From positions 1,772,001 through 1,836,000 of the forward strand of contig LR743504.1 of the NCBI GenBank assembly GCA_902712845.1: a DNA stretch of 64,000 nucleotides. Direction: 5' to 3'. The DNA comes from Methylobacterium bullatum (GTDB taxonomy: Bacteria > Pseudomonadota > Alphaproteobacteria > Rhizobiales > Beijerinckiaceae). The number at the start of each line of letters is the position of its first letter. The stretch's first letter is position 1. Made by a program: the position numbers and the translations under genes. Below, piece by piece: positions 35,593-45,600 of the stretch. The notes under the pieces were generated by a model, which was given only the letters and a program-made list of their open reading frames with translations, ran no database searches and was not told the DNA's origin.

Positions 35593-38067
35593 GTGGCGCG
35601 TATCCTCGCCGTCGACGGCGTGCCGGCCCTCACCGTCGAAGGACCGTGGCACCTGGCGGTGACGCCGTCGAACGCCTGCGCGACACCCCGCGACCTGCCG
35701 GGCGAAGGATGGATTGCGGCCCGCGTTCCAGGCACGGCGGCGGCCTCCTTGCGCGCGGCCGGGCTATGGTCCGAGGCGGCGCCGACGCCGCTCCACGAGT
35801 CCGATGTCTGGTATCGGGCCACCCTCTCCGGCACCGGCCGTGAGCGTCTGCGCTTCGAGGGGCTGGCGACGCTCAGTGAGATCTGGGTCGATGGGGTGCT
35901 CGCCGGTACCGGCCGCTCGATGTTCCTGGCCCAGGAGGTCGAGGCGGATCTCTCCGGCGAGACCGAGATCGCCCTCTGCTTCCGCTCACTTTCGGCCGAG
36001 TTGGCGCGCCCGCACAAGCGTGGCCGCTGGCGACCGCTCCTGGCGACGCCGGGCTCGCTGCGCCATGTCCGCACCAGCCTGCTCGGCTTCATGCCGGGCT
36101 GGTGCCCGTCCATCGACAGCGTCGGCCCCTATCGCCCGGTGACGCGCAAAGTCGTTCCCGGGGACGACGTGGATATCGCCTCCGTCGATCTGCGCACGGC
36201 CCTCGATGACGGGACGGGACGCCTCACCGTGCGGATCGAACTCGGCGGCGCGGTGGAGGGACCGGCATTCCTGATCTGCGACGGCCGCGAGGTCGCCCTT
36301 CGTCAGGTCGCCCCCGGAGGGTTCGAAGGCGAACTCCTGCTGCCGGACATCGCCCCGTGGTGGCCCCACACCCATGGCGAGCCGAGGCTTCACGCGGTGG
36401 AAGTTGTGGTCGCTGGCAGGCACGTCGATCTCGGCCGCGTCGGCTTCCGCACCATCGCCCTGACCCGCCCCTTCGACGAGGGGTTGAGCCTCGCGATCAA
36501 CGGCGTGCCGGTCTACTGCCGCGGCGCCTGCTGGACGCCGCCCGACCTCGTCGGCCTCCCCGGGGACCGCGACAGTTATCGGCCCCTTCTCGATCTGGCG
36601 CGGGAGGCCGGCATGAACATGCTGCGCGTCCCCGGAATCACGCTCTACGAAGCTTCGGCTTTCCATGATCTCTGCGATGAACTCGGCATCCTGGTCTGGC
36701 AGGATCTGATGCTCGCCAATTTCGACTATCCCACCGACGATCCCGCCTTCCGCGACGTCCTCGTCGAGGAGATCACACAGTTCCTCGACCGTACGCAGAC
36801 GTCGCCCTCGCTCTGCGTGCTGTCGGGCGGAAGCGAGGTCTGGCAGCAGGCGGCGATGCTCGGCTTCCCGCGCGCGGTCTGGGCCGGCAGCTTCGTCACG
36901 GAAGCGCTTCCCGGTCTGGTGGCCAGGACCAGGCCCGACCTCGTCGTGGTGCCCAACTCCCCCTCGGGCGGCGATCTGCCCTTCTCCACCTCCGCCGGGG
37001 TGACGCATTATTACGGCGTCGGCGCCTATCGCCGTCCGTTCGAGGATGCCCGCCGGGCCGAGGTCGGGTTCGCCTCCGAATGCCTCGCTTTCGCCAACGT
37101 GCCGGACGCCGCGACCCTCGCCGAATGCGGCCTCACCGATCCGGCCTCGTCACGATGGGCAGCGGGCATCCCCCGCGACCGGGGCGCGGATTGGAATTTC
37201 GAGGGCGTGCGCGACCATTACGTGGCGACGCTGTTCGGTGCCGATCCCGAACGGCTCCGCCGGGAGGATCCCGAGCGCTACCTCGCGCTCGGCCGCGCGG
37301 CGAGCGGCGCGTGCATGGAGGCGGTGTTCGCAGAATGGCGCCGGGCGCGCTCGCCCAATGCCGGCGGGCTCGTCTGGTTTTTCCGCGATCTCGCGCCGGG
37401 GGCGGGATGGGGCCTCGTCGACTGCCTCGGGCGTCCGAAACCGGCCTGGTACGCCCTCAAGCGCGCGTTCCGCCCGGTCCAGGTTACCCTGTCCGACGAC
37501 GGGCTGAACGGACTCCATGTTCATGTCCACAACGAGACGGCGCAGCGGCTCGATGCGACCCTCCGCCTCGTCTTCACCGATGCGGGCGGCCGCGTGGTCG
37601 TCAAGGCCGAGCGGGTGATCGAGGTCGGTCCGCGCGGCTCCGCCTCATGGTCCTCGGCGGAACTGCTGGGGCGCTTCTTCGACGCGACCCACGCCTACCG
37701 GTTCGGGCCGCCGGCCCATGTGCTCGGCCATGCGAGCCTCACCGAGGCCGGCACCGGCGCGGTGATCGCCGAAGCGTTTCACTACCCGCAGGGGCGGGAT
37801 TCCGAACCGCGTGATCTCGGTCTCAGTGCCGAGCTCATCGCCGATCGATCCGGCTGGGCGCTCCGGATCGCCACCGGATTGCATGCCCTCGATGTCCGGA
37901 TCGAGACCACGCTCGGACGGCCGGGGGACAATGGTTTCTCCCTCGCGCCGGGGGCGAGCCGTCTCGTGCCGCTTCTCGGCACTTCGGAGACGGCGCCTGA
38001 GCCGGCGGGACGCATCAGCGCCATCAATGGCATCGAGGTCGTGAGGTTCGGTCGGGATGGCGTTTGA
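35593..38067 (+). CDS. GH2 beta-mannosidase-like protein
   Basis: An 824-residue glycoside hydrolase family 2-type protein: N-terminal jelly-roll (to about 170), immunoglobulin-like domain (about 175-290), TIM barrel (about 295-620) and C-terminal beta domains. Cues include PWWPHTHGEPRLH, GACWTPPDLVG, REAGMNMLRVPG and LGILVWQDLMLANFDYP. The acid/base motif reads SGGSE (Glu415) instead of the usual GNNE, and the nucleophile is probably Glu496 in GFASE. No signal peptide is visible, so it acts in the cytosol. GTG start follows GAGGGGC. It may trim or build the glycan acceptor of the pathway (inference). Confidence 0.83.
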   Translation: MARILAVDGVPALTVEGPWHLAVTPSNACATPRDLPGEGWIAARVPGTAAASLRAAGLWSEAAPTPLHESDVWYRATLSGTGRERLRFEGLATLSEIWVDGVLAGTGRSMFLAQEVEADLSGETEIALCFRSLSAELARPHKRGRWRPLLATPGSLRHVRTSLLGFMPGWCPSIDSVGPYRPVTRKVVPGDDVDIASVDLRTALDDGTGRLTVRIELGGAVEGPAFLICDGREVALRQVAPGGFEGELLLPDIAPWWPHTHGEPRLHAVEVVVAGRHVDLGRVGFRTIALTRPFDEGLSLAINGVPVYCRGACWTPPDLVGLPGDRDSYRPLLDLAREAGMNMLRVPGITLYEASAFHDLCDELGILVWQDLMLANFDYPTDDPAFRDVLVEEITQFLDRTQTSPSLCVLSGGSEVWQQAAMLGFPRAVWAGSFVTEALPGLVARTRPDLVVVPNSPSGGDLPFSTSAGVTHYYGVGAYRRPFEDARRAEVGFASECLAFANVPDAATLAECGLTDPASSRWAAGIPRDRGADWNFEGVRDHYVATLFGADPERLRREDPERYLALGRAASGACMEAVFAEWRRARSPNAGGLVWFFRDLAPGAGWGLVDCLGRPKPAWYALKRAFRPVQVTLSDDGLNGLHVHVHNETAQRLDATLRLVFTDAGGRVVVKAERVIEVGPRGSASWSSAELLGRFFDATHAYRFGPPAHVLGHASLTEAGTGAVIAEAFHYPQGRDSEPRDLGLSAELIADRSGWALRIATGLHALDVRIETTLGRPGDNGFSLAPGASRLVPLLGTSETAPEPAGRISAINGIEVVRFGRDGV

Positions 38068-39787
38068 GACAGTCCCTGTCGGGAGCGATGCCGCTGTGTC
38101 GCCCCTGCCGATGCGGCCCGTCTCCTTCGACGGCCTGTTCGGCTGGTTCAGCCCGGGGATCTCGCGCCGGGGTGTCGTCCTGTGCGCCACCCACGGCTAC
38201 GAGCAGCTCTCGGCGCATCGCCCCTGGCGGGCGCTCGTCGAGGGGATCGCCGCCACCGGCTGCGCCACACTGAGCTTCGATTATCCCGGAACGGGCGATT
38301 CCGCGGACGCGGATGCCGACAGCGTGGAGGGCCGGGTGCGGGCGATCCGCCGGGCGATCCGCTATCTCCGCGACGAGGCGGCGGTGGAGGAGATCGTCCT
38401 CGTCGGCCTGCGCCTCGGTGGAACCCTCGCGGCCCTGGCGGCGGAGGGGGAGCGCGTCGACCGGCTCGTCCTGCTGGCGCCCTTCGCGACCGGGCGCGCC
38501 TATCTGCGCGAGATGAAGATGCAGTCGCGCACCATCGGGCGCCTGCCGGACGGATCGCCACTGCCGCAGGAGGAGGGCTGCCTCACCGTGGGCGGATTCC
38601 ATCTCGGCCCCGCTCTCGCCGCAGAACTCTCCGACATCGACCTCACCAAGGCCGAGCGGGCACCGGCTCCCGACATCCTGCTCGTCGGGGCTGAGACCGG
38701 CGGGCTCGGCTCCCGTTACGCCGCGCTGGGGGCGCGGGTGACGACGCGGCCCTTCTCCGGCCTCGCCGCCCTCGTCGCCAACCCGCTCTATGCCGAGATG
38801 CCGGACGAGGCCTTCTCGGCGGTAATCGCTTCCGTCGCCGAAGGGGCGCAGCCCCGTCCCGTCCCGGCCGTCGCGCTCCCGCCGCTCCCGGCCGATCCGA
38901 TCCAGGGGGACGACTGGTGGGAGGAGCCCTCGCGGTTCGGCCCGTCGCTGTTCGGCATCCTCTGCCATCCCCGCGACGTGGAAGCGGCGCGGCCGATGGT
39001 GCTCTTCGTCAATGCGGGGACCAACGTGCATTCCGGCTGGGGGCGGCAGACGACCACCCTCGCGCGACGGCTCGCCGGCCAGGGCTTTCTTTCCCTGCGC
39101 ATGGACCTGCGCGGCATCGGCGACAGCCCGAACCGGCCGGGCGGTGCGTCTCCGCTCTACAGCCTCGACGCGCTCGACGATGTCAGCGCCGCCCTCGACC
39201 ATCTGGAGACCGTCCGCTTCGGGCCGGTCGTCATCGTCGGCTCTTGCAGCGGGGCCTATCTCGCCTACCAAGCCCTTTGCCGCGAGGACCGGCTGAGGGG
39301 CGCCATGCTGGTCAACCCCTATTGCTTCGACTGGAACCCGGCGGACGACGTGGACAGCGTCATCCGCAACGTGTTCCGGAACGCCTCGACCTATGCCGGT
39401 CTGCTGAAGCAGGGAGCCGCATGGCGACGCCTCGCGCGCGGCGAGATCCGCGTCGGCGCCATTGCGCGGGCGATCACCCGGGCCGCCATCGGGCGGGCGA
39501 GTCAGCGCCTCGCCATCCTGCTCCGGCCCCGCCCCGCCGGCGGAACGGTGGCGCAGCGCATCGCCGCCCTGCGCCGACGCGGTGCCCATCTCGAACTCGT
39601 CTACAGCGCGGGCGATCGTGGCCTCGCCGCCCTGCACGAAGCGCTCGGCCGCTCCCCCGCGAGGATTGCCCGCCGCCTCGGCGGCCCGGTGACGATCATC
39701 GCGGGGGCGGATCACGATCTCAGCCCGGCCGCCGCCCAGGCGCGGATGACCGAGGTGCTCGATCGACTGCTCGCGCGCCTGCGCTGA
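38057..39787 (+). CDS. Tandem alpha/beta hydrolase, two fused domains
   Basis: A 576-residue protein holding two alpha/beta hydrolase domains. Domain 1 (about 22-260) has the elbow VGLRLGG (117-121) with Arg119 where Ser is expected. Domain 2 (about 290-576) has GSCSG with Cys397 at the nucleophile position, DLRGIGDSP, and a late His in GADHDLS. These elbows recall the paired hydrolases of exosortase A (XrtA) gene clusters, here fused. The ATG overlaps the GH2 gene by 11 bases. It could act on thioester or glycan-linked acyl groups; this is inference. Confidence 0.85.
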   Translation: MAFETVPVGSDAAVSPLPMRPVSFDGLFGWFSPGISRRGVVLCATHGYEQLSAHRPWRALVEGIAATGCATLSFDYPGTGDSADADADSVEGRVRAIRRAIRYLRDEAAVEEIVLVGLRLGGTLAALAAEGERVDRLVLLAPFATGRAYLREMKMQSRTIGRLPDGSPLPQEEGCLTVGGFHLGPALAAELSDIDLTKAERAPAPDILLVGAETGGLGSRYAALGARVTTRPFSGLAALVANPLYAEMPDEAFSAVIASVAEGAQPRPVPAVALPPLPADPIQGDDWWEEPSRFGPSLFGILCHPRDVEAARPMVLFVNAGTNVHSGWGRQTTTLARRLAGQGFLSLRMDLRGIGDSPNRPGGASPLYSLDALDDVSAALDHLETVRFGPVVIVGSCSGAYLAYQALCREDRLRGAMLVNPYCFDWNPADDVDSVIRNVFRNASTYAGLLKQGAAWRRLARGEIRVGAIARAITRAAIGRASQRLAILLRPRPAGGTVAQRIAALRRRGAHLELVYSAGDRGLAALHEALGRSPARIARRLGGPVTIIAGADHDLSPAAAQARMTEVLDRLLARLR

Positions 39788-39848
39788 AGCCCGTATCGCC
39801 GCGCTCCCTCGCGACGGTTATGATTGCCGGAGCTAACGGAGCCTCCGC

Positions 39849-40769
39849 GTGACCTTGCCCGATCCGACGCACTCTTCTGCTGTCCGCGACCGCGCCCGCG
39901 GCGCTTTCCTCGGCCTCGCGATCGGCGACGCCCTCGGCACCACCCTGGAATTCAGCCGCCGGGATACGCTCCCGCATCACACCGAGATGACCGGCGGCGG
40001 CCCGTTCGATCTCCAGCCCGGTCAATGGACCGACGATACCAGCATGGCTCTGGCGCTTGCCGAGAGCCTACTCCGGGCCGGGCCTTTCGACGCCCACGAC
40101 CTCGCCACCCGTTTCGTCGCGTGGTGGAAACAGGGCGCCTATTCCTGCACCGGCACCTGTTTCGATATCGGCCTGACGACGCGGGACGCCCTGGCCCGGT
40201 TCGTCGAGACCGGCCGGGCGGAGTCCGGCTCCACCGATCCGGACTCCGCCGGCAACGGCTCTCTGATGCGGCTCGCCCCCGTCGCCCTGGCGACCCTGCA
40301 CGATCCCCGCGAGGCCGAGCGGATCGCCGAGGCACAGAGCCGGACCACCCACGGCGCGCAGGAGGCCGTCGAGGCCTGCACCTATTTCGTCCATCTCCTC
40401 CGTGGCGCGATTCTCGGCGAGGCGGATATTCTGCGTCCGCGCGCCGTCAGCGACTCCGCCACATCGGCCATCGGGGCAATCGCCCGTGGTTCCTGGCGCG
40501 GGAAGACACGGGCCGGGATCCGTTCGTCCGGCTACGTCATCCACACGCTGGAGGCGGCCCTCTGGTCAGTCGGCAGCACCGAGACCTTCGAGGACGCGCT
40601 GATCCTGGCCGTCAATCTGGGCGAGGACGCCGATACGGTCGGTGCCGTCACCGGCCAGCTCGCGGGCGCCCGCTACGGTGCCTCGGCGATCCCGGAACGC
40701 TGGCTCCGGCCCCTGGCCTGGCGCGAGCGGATCGTCGATCTCGCCGACGCCCTGGTGGCGAAAGCCTGA
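39849..40769 (+). CDS. ADP-ribosylglycohydrolase family protein (DraG-like)
   Basis: A 306-residue ARH/DraG-type hydrolase with the dinuclear metal-site motifs GAFLGLAIGDALG, QWTDDTSMAL and NLGEDADTVGAVTGQLAGA. Relatives remove ADP-ribose from arginine or related groups; others act on free ADP-ribosyl compounds. The GTG start has GGAGC upstream. It follows the tandem hydrolase by 61 bases in the same direction, so it may be co-transcribed with the carrier-protein operon, but nothing links their chemistry. No nitrogenase or draT is nearby. Confidence 0.9.
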   Translation: MTLPDPTHSSAVRDRARGAFLGLAIGDALGTTLEFSRRDTLPHHTEMTGGGPFDLQPGQWTDDTSMALALAESLLRAGPFDAHDLATRFVAWWKQGAYSCTGTCFDIGLTTRDALARFVETGRAESGSTDPDSAGNGSLMRLAPVALATLHDPREAERIAEAQSRTTHGAQEAVEACTYFVHLLRGAILGEADILRPRAVSDSATSAIGAIARGSWRGKTRAGIRSSGYVIHTLEAALWSVGSTETFEDALILAVNLGEDADTVGAVTGQLAGARYGASAIPERWLRPLAWRERIVDLADALVAKA

Positions 40770-40872
40770 TCCCGGGCGCATCGCGCGTTGCCGTCATGAT
40801 CCGCGTATGAAACACACCCCCGTGGACGCTCGCGCGAGGACCGACCGGATCGTCCCCGTTTCGAGGGTGTGA

Positions 40873-42048
40873 ATGACTGCAGCGCCAACGGCCTTCTCGA
40901 CCACGCGGCTGATCGTGATCCTGGCTGTGGCCGGCTTTGCCAGCACATTCGCCGGGCGTGCCATCGAGCCCCTCGTCGGCGTCCTTGCCCGCGATCTGCG
41001 CAGCGATCCGCATACGGTCGCTTTGCTGTCGACGGCCTTCGCGCTGCCCTACGCCCTGATCCAGCCGATCCTCGGGCCGGTGGGGGATTCGCTCGGCAAG
41101 GAGCGGGTCATCGCCGTCTGTCTTGGCATCCTCACCCTGGCGCTCGCCGGATGCGCGCTCTCGGCGGATCTCACCGTGCTGTTCGGGCTGCGTGTGCTCG
41201 CGGGCGCGGCGGCGGGCGGCGTCATTCCTCTGGCGCTGGCCCTCATGGGGGACCGTATCCCGCTGGAGCGCCGGCAGGTCGCCATCGGCCGCTTCCTCGT
41301 CGCCGTCATCCTCGGGCAATTGTCCGGCTCGACCTTCGCCGGTCTGATCGAGGCCGATGTCGGCTGGAAGGGCGTCTTCGCCATCACGGCGGCCATCGCG
41401 GCGCTCGGCTGCGCGGCGGCGATCCTCGGCTTCGAATGGGCGGCCGGCGCGGCACCCAAACGCTTCGCGCTGGGCGAAGCGGTGGCCCGCTACCGCACCA
41501 TCGTCGCCATTCCCCGTGCGCGGGTGCTGTTCGCCGCCGTGTTCATCGAGGCGATCGCGGTGTTCGGCATCTTCCCCCATCTCGCGCCGCTCATCGAGGC
41601 GCGCGGGGAGGGCGGCCCGCGCGAGGCCGGGCTGGCCCTGGCGGGCTTCGCCGCCGGTGGTTTGCTCTACTCGGCCTTCGTCGCCCTCCTCCTGCGTTTC
41701 CTCGGGATGCGCCGGATGCTGGTCGGGGGAGGCGCCATCTGCGCCGGCGCCCTGCTCGTCATCGGCAGCGCGGGAAGCTGGCAGGTGGATTGCGCGGCCC
41801 TGGTGGCCATGGGCCTCGGCTTCTACATGCTCCACAACACCTTCCAGGTACAGGTCACCGAAGTGGCGCCCACGGCCCGCGCCTCGGCGGTCTCCCTCCA
41901 CGCCTTCTCGTTCTTCTGCGGCCAGGCTTTGGGCGTCGCCATCCTCGGCGCGGCGCTTCAAGGCCTCGGCCAGTTCACCGCGCTGGCACTCTGCGCCCTC
42001 GTGATCCTGGGTGTCGGCAGTCTCACCGGAAAGCTGCTCTCACGCTAA
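40873..42048 (+). CDS. MFS transporter (12 transmembrane segments)
   Basis: A 391-residue major facilitator with 12 predicted helices. The loop 2-3 motif A reads GPVGDSLGKERVI, and RVLAGAAAGGVIPLALALMGDRIPLERR is the helix 4/5 drug:proton-antiporter-like segment. It is probably an efflux pump of the sugar-efflux/drug-resistance type. Co-directional with, and 103 bases after, the DraG-like gene. Substrate unknown. Confidence 0.88.
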   Translation: MTAAPTAFSTTRLIVILAVAGFASTFAGRAIEPLVGVLARDLRSDPHTVALLSTAFALPYALIQPILGPVGDSLGKERVIAVCLGILTLALAGCALSADLTVLFGLRVLAGAAAGGVIPLALALMGDRIPLERRQVAIGRFLVAVILGQLSGSTFAGLIEADVGWKGVFAITAAIAALGCAAAILGFEWAAGAAPKRFALGEAVARYRTIVAIPRARVLFAAVFIEAIAVFGIFPHLAPLIEARGEGGPREAGLALAGFAAGGLLYSAFVALLLRFLGMRRMLVGGGAICAGALLVIGSAGSWQVDCAALVAMGLGFYMLHNTFQVQVTEVAPTARASAVSLHAFSFFCGQALGVAILGAALQGLGQFTALALCALVILGVGSLTGKLLSR

Positions 42049-42600
42049 GGCGCGGCCCAGCTTCGACACAACTCCGCCCACGAATGGCGCAAGAGTGTTT
42101 GGTCCGCCCAAGTTGTCGGCTGCTATCGAAGGCAAGGGGGGCGGCCTTCAACCATGGGCCGAGCGTTGAGGGTCGCCTTAACACTCTGATCGCCCTTATT
42201 ACGTCGTCTTAGGTTGAGTGACTATTCCGCATCAGGGGGCGACGGATTACGGGTATGGGACCTAAGCTCACTTGCCTCTGTCTCAACAACTCAAGCAATA
42301 AGGTGTCAAGGCCGGGTTGTAGCTCATGGGTTGGGATACGACGCCGTCCGTCAGTATAATGTTTGCAGGCCAACGTTAATGAATTAAAATTTCTTTAGGA
42401 TGATGAATATCCCGGAAGCGGGGCTTTATCATTCCATGTATTAAAGATGCGACTAATTTAAAACGTAATCATTGATGAAAATTCGAATTTTTATCGAGTA
42501 GTAATATTTGATAAATAGATGAATTTAGGGATTTATGTCCATTAAAAAGTACGTCGCAAGTAAATTCTGCTGATAAAATTTGAATGAGGGGGGGCTTCAG
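42049..42600. other. AT-rich intergenic region before the large RTX gene
   Basis: A 552-base gap. The first 150 bases have local GC-rich composition, but from about 42350 to 42590 the sequence becomes strikingly AT-rich with many T/A tracts, unlike anything else in the window. No gene is evident. Several possible -10 elements exist. A short hairpin CCCG-GAAG-CGGG (about 42410-42421) is weak. The patch suggests horizontal acquisition or a nucleoid-protein-silenced promoter. Confidence 0.55.
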
Positions 42601-45600
42601 GTGGGTACCATTTACGGCACAAATACTAGCGATTTGCTCGCAGGCCAGGACGAGAACGATCGGATCTATGGTGGTTCGCTCGGATCTGATCAGGCTGCTG
42701 CCAATGGGGATGATACTTTGCAGGGCGGCCGCGGTGATGACATCCTAACGGGCGGCGGTGGAAACGATGCTCTCTATGACAGTTATTCCTATATGTATAC
42801 GGTGACTGATAGGGACGTCATGCGTGGCGGTGATGGAAATGATGTCATTTATAGTAATTTTGGTATAGACATAATTGATGGCGGAGCCGGAGACGACACA
42901 GCCTATATAAATCGTTCGGCCGCTCGCTATTCCTTGTTTTTCAATATGAGCGATCCCGCCGTTAAAACGGTGCTGCAAGGTGACAAGACTTCGGTGATTG
43001 GCGTCGAAAGCATCAATCTTGTTGGTGGTAGTGGCGACGACCGTTTCGCTACATCTGCGGGAAACGACATCCTTACGGGAAATGGCGGAAACGACGTCCT
43101 CAACGGGGGCGGCGGAAACGACACTCTATATGGAGGAACGGGCAGCGATACCCTTCGGGGGGGTACAGGAAATGATCGCCTCGTTGGCGGGGTGGGCAAC
43201 GATACCGTCGAGGGCGGGGATGGAGACGACATCCTTTTCGATGATGGTGAAAGCGTTACGGCAGACAATGACAGGCTGTATGGTGGCGATGGGATCGACA
43301 CAATTACAAGCACCGGCGGCACGGACATCATCGATGGAGGTGCGGGAGGTGACAGCCTGTTCATACGCCGGAGCCTGTCGACGGCGAACCTTGAACTCGC
43401 GATGACAAAGTCGGCGACCAGGGCGACGTTGGTGGGAGACGGCACGACGATCGTGAATGTCGAGCAGATCGAGATCAGGACTGGATCGGGCAATGACCGG
43501 ATCACCACCGCCGCGGGCAACGACAGCCTGTACGGGAATTCCGGAAACGACGTCTTGAATGGGGGCGGCGGCAACGATCTTTTGAACGGCGGCCAGGGTG
43601 CCGATACACTGAGAGGAGCTGCGGGCGACGACAAGCTTTTCGGTGAATATGGTAACGATACACTCGATGGTGGTGCAGGAAACGATAGTCTCGTCGACGA
43701 TGTGTATGATTATTACTACTCCCCTCCGGACTCATTTGGTCGGGATCGTCTCCTGGGAGGCGAGGGAGACGATAATATCGTCAGCTATGGCGGTGTGGAT
43801 GTCATTGATGGCGGCTCGGGAATCGACAGTGCCGTCATCAATCGAAGTTCATCGATGGCGAACGTGACATTCACCCTTGCCAGTTCAGGCATCACGACGA
43901 CGCTCGTCGGCGACGGGACGACCATCCTCAACGTCGAAAGAATTTCCCTCAGCACCGGCTCTGGCAATGATCGTCTGACCGGTGGCGCGGGCAACGACAC
44001 CCTCTTCGGCGGAGGAGGGACAAATGTCATCAGCGGTGGTGCTGGTGACGATATCCTCGGCACGGACGGAATCAACAGCATCGTCAATGGTGGTGAAGGC
44101 AACGACAAGCTGTACGGCGGCAACAGCCGCGATACGCTGAACGGGGGCGTCGGGAACGACGCCATCACTGGATACTTCGGCGACGACGTCCTGACCGGTG
44201 GCGCGGGCAATGATTTCCTCAACGATGGCAATGACGAGGACATGCTCAAGACCGGGGTAGGTGAAGAATACTACCTTAGCGACAGCGGATATGTTCCTCC
44301 TCGGAGCATCGATGGGGACGACCGGCTCGATGCCGGGAGTGGCACCGACAAGATCTACAGCGGCGGTGGGGCGGATATCATCGATGGGGGAGCGGGTGTG
44401 GATACCGTCATCCTTCACCGGTTCCTCGCCCAATCCGATCTGACCTTCGTCATGAATGGCGCGTCGGGCATCACCAAGTTGGGTGGCGACGGCACGACGG
44501 TGACAAATGCCGAGATCTTCGAGATTACCGGAGGACACGGAAACGACCGTTTCACCACCTGGGCCGGAGACGATGTACTCTACGGTCGGAAGGGCAACGA
44601 CATCCTCGACGGTGGAGCCGGGAACGACGACCTGGACGGCGGTCTCGGCAACGACACCCTGAGGGGAGGCGACGGAAACGACGTCCTCTTCGGGGGAAGC
44701 GATCCTGACGTCCTAGATGTGGATGGCGGCGGCGACGGCCCTGGAAATGACGGCGACGATATTCTGGAAGGTGGCGCTGGCAACGACGTGCTTTTTGGGA
44801 ATCAGGGCAACGATCTCCTCAGAGGCGGCGATGGGAATGACCGTTTGTATGGCGGTTCTGGCACCAACGTTCTGGATGGTGGCGCCGGCAACGATTCGTT
44901 GATCGGCGGAAGCTCGACAGGCTCAGCGGGCAAGGGTCAGCTTCGCGGTGGTGACGGCAACGACGTCATCACCAGCAACGAAGGCATCGACGCCATTGAT
45001 GGTGGCAGTGGCGCCGATACCGTAGTCCTCGACCGATCGGTATCTACCACGGCGCTGACCTTCTTCATGGCCGATACCACCAGTTCGGTGAGACTCGGCG
45101 GAAACGGAACGACTGTGATCAATGTCGAGCATATCCAATTGTCTGGAGGTGCCGGTGACGACCGCTTCACGACGCAGGGCGGGAACGACGTCCTCAAGGG
45201 TGGAGTCGGCGACGACATCCTGATCGCCGGTGCGGGTAAGGACCTGTTGGATGGTGGCACTGGCGCTGACGTCCTCACGGGAGGGCTCGGGAACGACGTG
45301 TTCCGGTTCAGTTCATCGGTCGGTGGCGCGAACATCGATCGCGTCGTCGATTTCCGGACGGCGCAATCGGACGCGATCCATCTCAGTGCCGATGTCTTCC
45401 AAGCCCTTGGTCTTGCGAGCGCAAGCGGCCCCACCCGGTTGAGTGCCGATATGTTCGTAAATGGCTCCGTGGCCTTGGATGCCAACGACTACATCCTCTA
45501 TGACCGGAGCCGGGGCACGCTTAGCTACGATGCCGACGGCGTCGGCGATCAAGCAGCCGTGCTGTTCGCAACTTTCGAGAGCAAGGCGGCGCTGACATCC

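Noticed and set aside
32241..40769. Possibility that the carrier-protein locus is a nonribosomal peptide synthetase or polyketide cluster
   Set aside because: No condensation, adenylation-domain or ketosynthase proteins are present. The activating enzyme is aaRS-like, so it is a distinct system.
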